Shown one piece after another: positions 28,684-35,524 of a stretch of DNA of 47,555 bases; position 1 is the first letter of the stretch, and the number at the start of each line of letters is the position of its first letter. The stretch lies in IMG/VR virus record IMGVR_UViG_3300044730_001643, positions 1 through 47,555 of that record, one strand, 5' to 3'. Source of the DNA: a virus. The notes under the pieces are model-generated. The model made no database searches and had not been told where the DNA came from. It saw only the letters and a list, made by a program, of their open reading frames with translations. The translations under genes and the position numbers were made by a program.

Positions 28684-28881
28684 TTATTCTTCCCTTGCCG
28701 AAAAAACGTTGATGACTGCGCAGTCCATCATTTGCCCATTTTTAAATTCCCATTTTCTGCTGACTGAGTTCCATCTTGCAACTTCATTTTCGTAGTCATC
28801 GAAATTTACCGCAAGGGATTTTTCCTCTTGCGTTTCCTGTATTTGAATTGGGACAGACGGTTTAGGAATCACGTTTATCAA
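28684..28881 (-). CDS. small phage protein of unknown function
   Basis: A 65-residue acidic protein, MINVIPKPSVPIQIQETQEE, with a WNSVSRKWEF segment. Coupled by ATGA to the gene upstream, and 3 bases before the next one. Not recognised. Confidence 0.6.
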   Translation of the reverse strand: MINVIPKPSVPIQIQETQEEKSLAVNFDDYENEVARWNSVSRKWEFKNGQMMDCAVINVFSAREE

Positions 28882-29090
28882 CCAGAAATCAAAATATAGT
28901 TTGCAACTTGGCGCTTCAGGGATTCATGGGCGGCGTATTCTGGGTGATTGTCAGGAAAAGAATGCTCGTAAGAGCCGTCGATTGTCGACGGGTCAACATT
29001 CAGCGAAACACAAAGAACGCCGATTGAATACTCAAGAAGTTCTTTTGCTTCTTGTTTTGCTTTGGCAAGTTTTTCTGCTGAAAGGTTCAT
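28878..29090 (-). CDS. small phage protein of unknown function
   Basis: A 70-residue protein with a helical N-terminus (LSAEKLAKAKQEAKELLEYS), then a 'VDPSTIDGSYEHSFPDNH' block that resembles 'VDPESFDDKAFSPPDDAK' in the adjacent 29094-29327 gene. The two are probably distant paralogues. Role unknown. Confidence 0.65.
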   Translation of the reverse strand: MNLSAEKLAKAKQEAKELLEYSIGVLCVSLNVDPSTIDGSYEHSFPDNHPEYAAHESLKRQVANYILISG

Positions 29091-29093
29091 GGC

Positions 29094-29327
29094 TTAGTCA
29101 AGTTTTTCTAGTCGTGCCCGCAGAGATGCGAGAATGCCGAGTTGCGTCTTGATGTCCAACTCCCACGGCTTGGCGTCGTCAGGCGGGGAAAATGCCTTGT
29201 CGTCAAAAGACTCAGGGTCAACCCCGTTACGCAAAAGAACGCCATAAATCTCTGTTTCTTTGGCGGCTATTGCCTCTTCGACAAGACGTTTCTGAGTCCT
29301 CTTATCAATATTTGTGCTAATTTTCAT
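29094..29327 (-). CDS. small phage protein of unknown function
   Basis: A 77-residue protein, MKISTNIDKRTQKRLVEEAI, helical, related in its middle part to 28878-29090. AAAGGA seven bases before the ATG heads this five-gene minus-strand operon. Not recognised. Confidence 0.65.
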   Translation of the reverse strand: MKISTNIDKRTQKRLVEEAIAAKETEIYGVLLRNGVDPESFDDKAFSPPDDAKPWELDIKTQLGILASLRARLEKLD

Positions 29328-29427
29328 TGGTTTTCCTTTGAACTGGAGTCAAAAAGTGTCCGTTTCAATAATAGCACTGTGTTCGCCCCTGTAGAAAAAG
29401 ACGGTGTCGTTGGGGGAAATTGCGCTA

Positions 29428-30459
29428 TTAAAGCGATTGGACTTTACCACGTTTGTTATTGGCATCAAATACGTCTGCATGCCTGTATGCCTGCTTTAGT
29501 CCCTCCTCACCCTCAAGGGACCTATTTTGAAAGAGCGGATTTGGCTTTTTGCTTAACTCTTCTTCTGGTTTACCAAATTCTTCGGCGCCGCAATATTTTT
29601 TGTAATCCTCGTATAGCGGTTCTAGCCAGTGTGGCTCACACCATGCTTTTACGGTATCCACTTCAAACACCTCAACAAGCACATTGGGGTCACCACTGCC
29701 CTGAGCATAAAACGTGAGATATCCGTACCGATTTCCCTCTTTTACTGTGTGTACGCCATGCGTCGCAATAAAATTGCATGGGAAAATAACTATGTCACCC
29801 GCTTTTGCTTGATATTTTATTCCCAAATAAGGAAAGAACAATTCTCCACCAGAATATTGGTTTTCCCCAACTTCGCCCTCGTTGACACAATCGTTAAAGT
29901 ACGCCATGATTGCAATCGTTTGGCGAGCCCCCAACTGACCTTTTGGTATGTACTTTTTCCCTTTCTCTGCTCTAAAATTTGTGTCATTGTCGTTGTGAAC
30001 GCCAAGATACATGCCTTTTGAGTACCTTAGGGCATGCCCCCTTGTTCTCCACCAAAGGGTTGGCAAAACCATGGGAAATTCATGAACGTACTTGATTACG
30101 CATTTGTAAATTGAATCTTCCAGGTACTTAAAAAATTCAACCATGTCCTTTTCTGTGTTTTCGTGAACAACTTGAAGAACTCTTACTGGAACTTCATTCA
30201 TCTGCTCTATGGAAAACTTGTTTCCGTCTTCATTAATTGCGTACTTTTGCCCAGTGACGTCGTAATCAAATTTCCATCTTTGCTCGTTGGAATTTTTACC
30301 TTCTTTATCAATCCAAGACAAAAGTTTTTGTTGGTCAAATTTAAAAGCGTTTCGAAATGCAATTACTCCACCACCAAGATTAACCATTTCAATAGACAAT
30401 ATTTCATTAATGGCCTCATCATCAATGATTGGGTATGAGCCAAAATATCTGTCATCCAT
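29428..30459 (-). CDS. Fe(II)/2-oxoglutarate dioxygenase D
   Basis: A 343-residue fourth paralogue. Metal motif YLGVHNDNDTNF (His-x-Asp), distal His in IATHGVHT, Arg in EGNRYGYLTFYAQG. MVNLGGGVIAFRNAF near residue 25 matches dioxygenase B. The start at 30459 is chosen because the extended -10 TGATAAAAT ends 7 bases before it. The longer frame would overlap the DUF6065-like gene by 176 bases. Confidence 0.82.
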   Translation of the reverse strand: MDDRYFGSYPIIDDEAINEILSIEMVNLGGGVIAFRNAFKFDQQKLLSWIDKEGKNSNEQRWKFDYDVTGQKYAINEDGNKFSIEQMNEVPVRVLQVVHENTEKDMVEFFKYLEDSIYKCVIKYVHEFPMVLPTLWWRTRGHALRYSKGMYLGVHNDNDTNFRAEKGKKYIPKGQLGARQTIAIMAYFNDCVNEGEVGENQYSGGELFFPYLGIKYQAKAGDIVIFPCNFIATHGVHTVKEGNRYGYLTFYAQGSGDPNVLVEVFEVDTVKAWCEPHWLEPLYEDYKKYCGAEEFGKPEEELSKKPNPLFQNRSLEGEEGLKQAYRHADVFDANNKRGKVQSL

Positions 30460-30472
30460 AGCCGCAATTTTA

Positions 30473-31183
30473 TCACTTTTGATTTGGGACTGTGATAACG
30501 GGAAGTCCTGTGAATGTTGGCCCAATAACATTGTTGTCTGCGTCAAGTCCTGTTTTGATTCCTTTTGTCCACGTCCATGGCTTTTCAGTATTATTTTTTG
30601 CTTTGAGTTCGCCATATTTAACCCTCTGTTCAACAAGTTCCTTGTCATCCCACAAGTTGCTCACAGAAACACTTACTTCCGTCATGACCCTGTTGTCATA
30701 AACGTTAAAGAAACAGAACGGCTCACCTGCTTTAAACGTTACTGGAGCACCAATTTTGTTTATTTTCCAGTTCATCTGAATTTCGTCTGGCCACCAAAAT
30801 GTGGGGACAGTCGCAGAAAGTGCTTGCGCATCTTCCCTTAGGTAGTTTGGCAAACCAGAAAACCAAGTGCTGTAATTTTCTTCTGTTCGTATAACCCAAC
30901 CCATAGCGAAAGAAACCATGCCGATGATTGAGCAATGCACCTGGGTAAACCCGCTTGATGTTTTTTCTCCAGACAATATTTTGGGGACAGAGTTTCCGCC
31001 ATCCCACTGGACAACAACATCTTCGCTCAGTACAAGTTCCCAACCAAAAACATTTGCAACCGACATTGGCATGCATTGATAAGCATGCTTTTTGTAGGTC
31101 TCGTCCATCCAGTCCCTTTTGATTCTGGACTGCCTAATTTCTGGTGGATTTTGTGTTGTTTTGACAAATTGAACATTTGTCAT
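30473..31183 (-). CDS. DUF6065-like phage protein
   Basis: A 236-residue protein with the pattern QCMPMSVANVFGWELVLSED, then VQWDGG, GMVSFAMGWVIRTE, SATVPTFWWPDEIQMNWKI and FKAGEPFCFF. This matches DUF6065 proteins of aquatic phages, whose function is not known to me. Coupled to the prolyl-hydroxylase-like gene upstream (ATGA), so it may act in the same pathway. Confidence 0.75.
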   Translation of the reverse strand: MTNVQFVKTTQNPPEIRQSRIKRDWMDETYKKHAYQCMPMSVANVFGWELVLSEDVVVQWDGGNSVPKILSGEKTSSGFTQVHCSIIGMVSFAMGWVIRTEENYSTWFSGLPNYLREDAQALSATVPTFWWPDEIQMNWKINKIGAPVTFKAGEPFCFFNVYDNRVMTEVSVSVSNLWDDKELVEQRVKYGELKAKNNTEKPWTWTKGIKTGLDADNNVIGPTFTGLPVITVPNQK

Positions 31184-31869
31184 TGTGAGGCGCTAACTCC
31201 ACGTGTTGCTGCCTGTGGCGAGTAGGACTGTGGCTTATTGTGAAATGTGTCGTCGTAGTCGAACATGGTTACTGCTGAGTATTTGGTTCCACTTTGCACT
31301 GGAAGCGACGCGTGGGAAAATAAAAAATTTGATGGGAAAAACACAATGTCGCCTGCTTCTGGCTTGAACTTTAAATCAAAATGCGGAAAAATTAATTCTC
31401 CGCCCTCATAGTCGTCATTCAAGTACATTACTGATGAAATTGTGCATGTATAGGAGAAGCCATCATCCGTGTGTACTTGAAAGTGCTGATTGCGCCCATA
31501 TTTGACATAATTGATTGCTTCCATGTAGTCCATCTTTACGTTGTACATCGACTCGTAATGTCTCAGGCATGGAATTAATCTTTCGTTCGTATCTGACCAA
31601 ATCCGAGTAATTTCGGAAAATTGGGCTGGTGCGCTTATTGCAATTTGCTCGCTGACTTTGCAATCAAAGCAGTCTCTATATTCGGGCATTTTTTGTTGGT
31701 GCCCCACAAGGGCTTCCATCCACATGTAGGGAGGGGTTGTGCTTGTCCCTATGGTTTCCTCAAGGCGCTCGATTAACCGAAGTTCTCTGGGAAGCATATT
31801 TCTGTAAACCATAATTGCAAAACGCGGGTCACCCAAATACTCACATGAGACGTTTACGCTTGTGTTCAT
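31180..31869 (-). CDS. prolyl-4-hydroxylase-like dioxygenase E
   Basis: A 229-residue protein of the classic P4H type: metal motif FQVHTDDGFSY, then VMYLNDDYEGGELIFPHFDL, GDIVFFPS and distal His in FSHASLPV with a Lys in GTKYSAV at the 2-oxoglutarate position, as in true P4Hs. It is not closely related to A-D. AAGGAAGG upstream of the ATG is a strong ribosome-binding site. Confidence 0.85.
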   Translation of the reverse strand: MNTSVNVSCEYLGDPRFAIMVYRNMLPRELRLIERLEETIGTSTTPPYMWMEALVGHQQKMPEYRDCFDCKVSEQIAISAPAQFSEITRIWSDTNERLIPCLRHYESMYNVKMDYMEAINYVKYGRNQHFQVHTDDGFSYTCTISSVMYLNDDYEGGELIFPHFDLKFKPEAGDIVFFPSNFLFSHASLPVQSGTKYSAVTMFDYDDTFHNKPQSYSPQAATRGVSASQ

Positions 31870-31883
31870 TTTGTGTTGCCTTC

Positions 31884-31912
31884 CTTGGTGTGAAGCAACA
31901 TCATAGTAGAAT
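31884..31912 (+). promoter_or_regulatory. leaderless promoter for the GPx-like gene
   Basis: TTGGTG at 31885, 16-base spacer, -10 TAGAAT at 31907-31912, then 6 bases to the GTG at 31919. It lacks the conserved spacer of the left-arm family. Confidence 0.55.
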
Positions 31913-31918
31913 ATTGCC

Positions 31919-32782
31919 GTGACTGCAAAGACGATATCCCAAGAAATCTACAATCTTCCAATATCTATTTACGAAATACCAATTAAGTCTGCCGACGGGA
32001 AAAACAATGACGTTTTGGGCGACGCAAAAGGGAAGGTAACGCTTCTTTTCAATGTCGCTGCTGGCTGTGGCAACATACCCCAGCATGGCGTAATTGAGCA
32101 ACTTCATCAAATGTATAAGGGAAACGATAATTTTAAAATATTGGCCGTTGTCGTGGATGATTTTGTGTGTCACGGATATGAGCAATTCCAGGGCGGTCTT
32201 GCCACATATGCAGAAAAAAACGGATTAGACCTTACCCCAGGTCAAATTGCTCAAGATTATGCTCAAAAACATTTTGGTTCAACTTACGAGTTTACAGAAT
32301 TGACAAATGGACGCTTTGACAAACATTCGTATAGTGAAAATTACATACCAAACTCACAAAAAATTCAAGATATTCACGAACTTTGGTTTTACCTTACTGG
32401 TTGCTACAAGGCCGATTATCAGGAAAATGGCACTCCGTATACGGATGAATTTATACCCTGGGCAAAAGTAAAAGCATCAAAGCCAGATGACAAAGTGGGA
32501 ATGTGTAATCTGACTGGAAATTTCACAAAATTTCTGATTGACAAAACTGGAACCAAGTTTGTTCGATATCACAATTCTTTTCTTCTTGGTGAGCGAGATA
32601 TTTATGGTCAACCTTTTTACTGGTGGCAGGGTCAAGGCTTGCAAAAAATAAAGGAAGAACTTGGGGAAGAAGAGTTTTTCAAATGGACAAATGCGCCCTA
32701 CCCAACAAAACTGCAACAAAAGGGCATTGACGAGTCTTTGCGAATAATTAAAAACGATATTGATTACATGTTGGGAATGTAA
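31919..32782 (+). CDS. glutathione-peroxidase-like thioredoxin-fold protein
   Basis: A 287-residue protein from a GTG. KGKVTLLFNVAAGCGNIPQH matches the catalytic block of glutathione peroxidases, with Cys at the active site, and NFTKFLIDKTGTKFVRY matches the later WNFTKFLVD block. A long insert lies between them and an extra domain of about 60 residues is at the end. It may supply redox protection or act on sulfur chemistry in the dioxygenase region. The extended length is unusual for the family. Confidence 0.72.
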   Translation: MTAKTISQEIYNLPISIYEIPIKSADGKNNDVLGDAKGKVTLLFNVAAGCGNIPQHGVIEQLHQMYKGNDNFKILAVVVDDFVCHGYEQFQGGLATYAEKNGLDLTPGQIAQDYAQKHFGSTYEFTELTNGRFDKHSYSENYIPNSQKIQDIHELWFYLTGCYKADYQENGTPYTDEFIPWAKVKASKPDDKVGMCNLTGNFTKFLIDKTGTKFVRYHNSFLLGERDIYGQPFYWWQGQGLQKIKEELGEEEFFKWTNAPYPTKLQQKGIDESLRIIKNDIDYMLGM

Positions 32783-33799
32783 TCACTTAACAAGAAACAA
32801 GTTATTTCTATCTTTGACTGGGATTAATGAATTTCGTTTTTCTTGAGCATCAACTTTTTCAAAAATCCCAATAAGTGAATTTCTGGTTTTGGGTTCCTTG
32901 CCTGCTGGCACTGCATCGCTGTATAGGCACCTGCCCTGCCACGCAATCGCATCGCCAGCCATGGGCATATGTTGATATATTTTAGAAACATCATCATTCG
33001 CCAGCGTATGACAATATTTGCTGTATGCCTGGTATTTTACTGCAGTGCTCAAATCGCCAACTATTTCTGTGTCAAGTTTTAAGGTGTGAGAGCCTGCTGA
33101 TATTTGCAGTACTCCAGATATTGGGTGATGGTCCTCAATGGCCACCATTGCCATAATCGTCCCTGGCGATGTAATTTCCTGATTGCACCAGGGCACTTCA
33201 ATTTTCCAATTCCCGCCAGAAAACAACATGTGCGCTTCAACAAAAGCCAATCCGTACGCAGAACCAAGTGAATTTGCCAAAACATCCATAAATTCACTGC
33301 AAAGAATGGAAACTATGGTTTCGGAAACAAGATGCTCTTTTTTGGATGGCAAATAAGATTGCTGGCTGGTTGAAGCCGCGGACATGCGTTCTGCATATTC
33401 CAATTTATATTTATTAATGTAATTCTCAGATATGGAGTTGAGAAATACTGCATATCCATTATCGACAAAATCTTCATGCTTGTCATATGATGTGTATTGT
33501 TTTAACATCCTGTAGTCAACATAAGAATGCCTGCCAGTATTTGTTTTGTGCCCATGACCATTAATGTGAATATTTTTGCCAAAAGTGTTTAAAGCATGTA
33601 GAAATCCTGCGCTTTCAACAAAACCTGTTTCTAGCCCCAATTCATCAATTTTCCCATTTGCTATTTGCTGCCACGCATTGGCAACTGCTTGATATCCAGT
33701 TGTCTCCCCCACCCAAAAGTGTCTAGCAATAACTTCGGTAACTGTGTAATCGTGATATGGGGTTGATGTGTCAAAGCCCTTGGGGATGTTTGTCTCCAT
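32783..33799 (-). CDS. phytanoyl-CoA-dioxygenase-like protein, metal site altered
   Basis: A 338-residue protein whose C-terminal half follows the PhyH pattern: TIMAMVAIEDHHPISGVLQI, ISAGSH, then GDAIAWQGRCLYSD with TRNSLIGIF. Where PhyH proteins have HxD, this one has PWCNQE, and the distal His position reads CLYSD. It may be inactive or use other ligands. The extended -10 TGATAGTCT ends 6 bases before the ATG. Confidence 0.65.
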   Translation of the reverse strand: METNIPKGFDTSTPYHDYTVTEVIARHFWVGETTGYQAVANAWQQIANGKIDELGLETGFVESAGFLHALNTFGKNIHINGHGHKTNTGRHSYVDYRMLKQYTSYDKHEDFVDNGYAVFLNSISENYINKYKLEYAERMSAASTSQQSYLPSKKEHLVSETIVSILCSEFMDVLANSLGSAYGLAFVEAHMLFSGGNWKIEVPWCNQEITSPGTIMAMVAIEDHHPISGVLQISAGSHTLKLDTEIVGDLSTAVKYQAYSKYCHTLANDDVSKIYQHMPMAGDAIAWQGRCLYSDAVPAGKEPKTRNSLIGIFEKVDAQEKRNSLIPVKDRNNLFLVK

Positions 33800-33821
33800 G
33801 GGGTGAGACTATCATTCTTAT
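33800..33821. promoter_or_regulatory. overlapping divergent leaderless promoters
   Basis: Only 22 bases separate two divergent ATGs. The minus strand reads TGATAGTCT, 6 bases before its ATG; the plus strand reads TATCAT, 6 bases before its ATG. The two -10 boxes overlap, so the promoters should exclude each other. Confidence 0.5.
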
Positions 33822-34385
33822 ATGGCTACCAACTTAAATATTGGCGTTGTTTCACTTGGCGTAATGGGTTCTTCTATTGCCTTTTCTTTGCGCGAATCTG
33901 GCCACTCGGTTATTTGGGCATCTGAGGGTCGCTCGCAAAAAACCCAAAAAAGAGCCTTATCTGTCGGAGCATTTGACGTTGTGACGATGGAAGAACTATC
34001 AAAACGTTCTGACTTAATTATGTGTGTGGGTTTTGGTAACTGCGGGCCAGAAACTGCAGAAAAACTAGTCAAGACTGGATTTGACAAACTTCTTGTTGAC
34101 TTCAATTCTTTATGGGGAGAACAATCAGAAAAAAAATTTTATGAGATAACCGCAAAAGGAAAATATGAATATGTTGACGGAGCAATTCATGGGTATCCAC
34201 TCAATGAAATATTTAAAAAAGATGGGCTCACTCGCCTTATGCTTTTGCACGGAGAGAAAGCAGAATTCGTTGGTTCTTTGTTTATTGACTCAGTTTGGAC
34301 AATTGTTAATTGCAAAGAAACAGCAAAAAAAGAAAACAGGATTATGAGCCAACAACCGTATAGAACGATGGAGTCGTATACCTAA
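33822..34385 (+). CDS. short Rossmann dehydrogenase-like protein
   Basis: A 187-residue protein. IGVVSLGVMGSSIAFSLRES is the NAD(P)-binding start of the 3-hydroxyisobutyrate/6-phosphogluconate dehydrogenase family, and VDGAIHGYP matches its substrate-loop region. Only the N-terminal domain is present; the helical C-terminal domain (over 100 residues) is missing. The end overlaps the convergent P4H gene by 44 bases. Confidence 0.7.
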   Translation: MATNLNIGVVSLGVMGSSIAFSLRESGHSVIWASEGRSQKTQKRALSVGAFDVVTMEELSKRSDLIMCVGFGNCGPETAEKLVKTGFDKLLVDFNSLWGEQSEKKFYEITAKGKYEYVDGAIHGYPLNEIFKKDGLTRLMLLHGEKAEFVGSLFIDSVWTIVNCKETAKKENRIMSQQPYRTMESYT

Positions 34386-34980
34386 ATCCCTTTGTAATCA
34401 TTGTTACGCCATGTAGGTAATTAACGTCTCCTGGGTGCATTACCGCTAATCCAGGTTTTGGCCTTATGGTGATGTCGTGTTGGGGGTAGAACAAGTCGCC
34501 GCCCTCAAAATCGTCGTTGTAATAAAACAACGAGTTGAGGTCATAATCAACAAATGCATTTGGTCTTCCGTCGTTTAGTTGTTTGTCTGCGTGCGGGCGC
34601 TGTTCAATTCCTGGGCGCCACTTCATTATTACTGGTGGGCGCTTACTTACTTTGACTTTGTAAAAGTCTTCTATTGTTTTTTGCATCTTGTCAATATATT
34701 TATCGACAATAAACCAAACTTGTTTGTTGAGTTTTTCCAGTATCTCACTACTGCATTGCCTATCATTCCAGTAGTCTGCATCATACAAACATGTGCCGTC
34801 TTCGGCATATACGCTCTCTGCAGAGTTGTTCCATTCATTAATTGTTGGACAAAAGTCTTGAATTATTTTAAGGTCTTCTAATTCAATAAAATTTTCAATA
34901 ACAACAATATTGGAGACGCTGTTTCCAAAATGCCCTGGTTTAATTTTCCATGGGCTTTCTGCTGTAACGTCCATGCTCAT
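34342..34980 (-). CDS. prolyl-4-hydroxylase-like dioxygenase F
   Basis: A 212-residue P4H-type enzyme: EQRPHADKQLNDG (HxD), DLNSLFYYNDDFEGGDLFYP, GLAVMHPGDVNYLHGV with the distal His and KGFRYTTPSFYT with the 2-oxoglutarate Arg. TAGGGT lies 6 bases before the ATG and no ribosome-binding site is seen. It directly precedes the FPP-repeat protein on the same strand, its most natural candidate substrate. Confidence 0.85.
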   Translation of the reverse strand: MSMDVTAESPWKIKPGHFGNSVSNIVVIENFIELEDLKIIQDFCPTINEWNNSAESVYAEDGTCLYDADYWNDRQCSSEILEKLNKQVWFIVDKYIDKMQKTIEDFYKVKVSKRPPVIMKWRPGIEQRPHADKQLNDGRPNAFVDYDLNSLFYYNDDFEGGDLFYPQHDITIRPKPGLAVMHPGDVNYLHGVTMITKGFRYTTPSFYTVVGS

Positions 34981-35026
34981 GTCACAACCCTAACGGCAAC
35001 TGCATTGTGGTTCTGGATTTTACTAA

Positions 35027-35521
35027 TCAGCACGGACCCAATTTTGGATTAAAGCAAGGTGGGAAATATGGCGGGAAGAATGGGGGGAAGAATGGCGGGA
35101 AGAAAGGAGGAAAGAATGGCGGGAAGAACGGTGGGAAGAACGGCGGGAAGTATGGAGGGAAAAAGGGTGGGAAAAATGGCGGGAAATATGGAGGAGTTAC
35201 CGATGGTGATGCCCCTGAAACATCTGATGGAACACCGTAATTTGTATTTGCGACAACCGTAAATGTATAAGAAGTTCCAGAAGTTAAGCCAGATACGGTT
35301 ATTGGCGAAGATGAGCCAGTCCCAGTCAAACCACCAGGACTTGAGGTCGCCGTGTATGTAACTGTTCCCTTGCCAATGTAAGAAGACGGCGTGAAAGCAA
35401 CGCTTACTGACTGAACGCTGTTTGGGTTGGTGTTATTTACAACGGGAACGGCCGTGCCCGTTGGACTTGTTGGCGTAGTTGGCTTTTTGCCACCGCTGTC
35501 TTTTGGCGCTCTAGTTGGCAT
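35027..35521 (-). CDS. FN3 protein ending in eleven FPP repeats
   Basis: A 164-residue protein: a Thr/Pro-rich start, one fibronectin type III domain (about 30-108; YIGKGTVTYTATSSPGGLTG), then a repeat of [F/Y]FPP units running to PPCFNPKLGPC. The FN3 part is homologous to 22946-23521, where only two FPP units exist. The repeat is likely to form a rigid polyproline-like rod. Two Cys near the end could close it. It is coupled to the 947-residue fibre gene upstream (3-base gap). Confidence 0.8.
   Translation of the reverse strand: MPTRAPKDSGGKKPTTPTSPTGTAVPVVNNTNPNSVQSVSVAFTPSSYIGKGTVTYTATSSPGGLTGTGSSSPITVSGLTSGTSYTFTVVANTNYGVPSDVSGASPSVTPPYFPPFFPPFFPPYFPPFFPPFFPPFFPPFFPPFFPPFFPPYFPPCFNPKLGPC
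35058..35195 (-). repeat. 12-base tandem repeat encoding FPP[F/Y]
   Basis: Eleven 12-base units and part of a twelfth, plus-strand consensus GGCGGGAAGAAT. The units vary at third codon positions but keep the encoded Pro-Pro and aromatic residues, so selection acts on the protein. Confidence 0.85.
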
Positions 35522-35524
35522 AAA

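Noticed and set aside
35007-35240. Plus-strand frame encoding Gly-Gly-Lys repeats
   Set aside because: It is the exact reverse of the FPP repeat. The minus strand adds a recognisable FN3 domain and an operon position, so the plus frame is a shadow.
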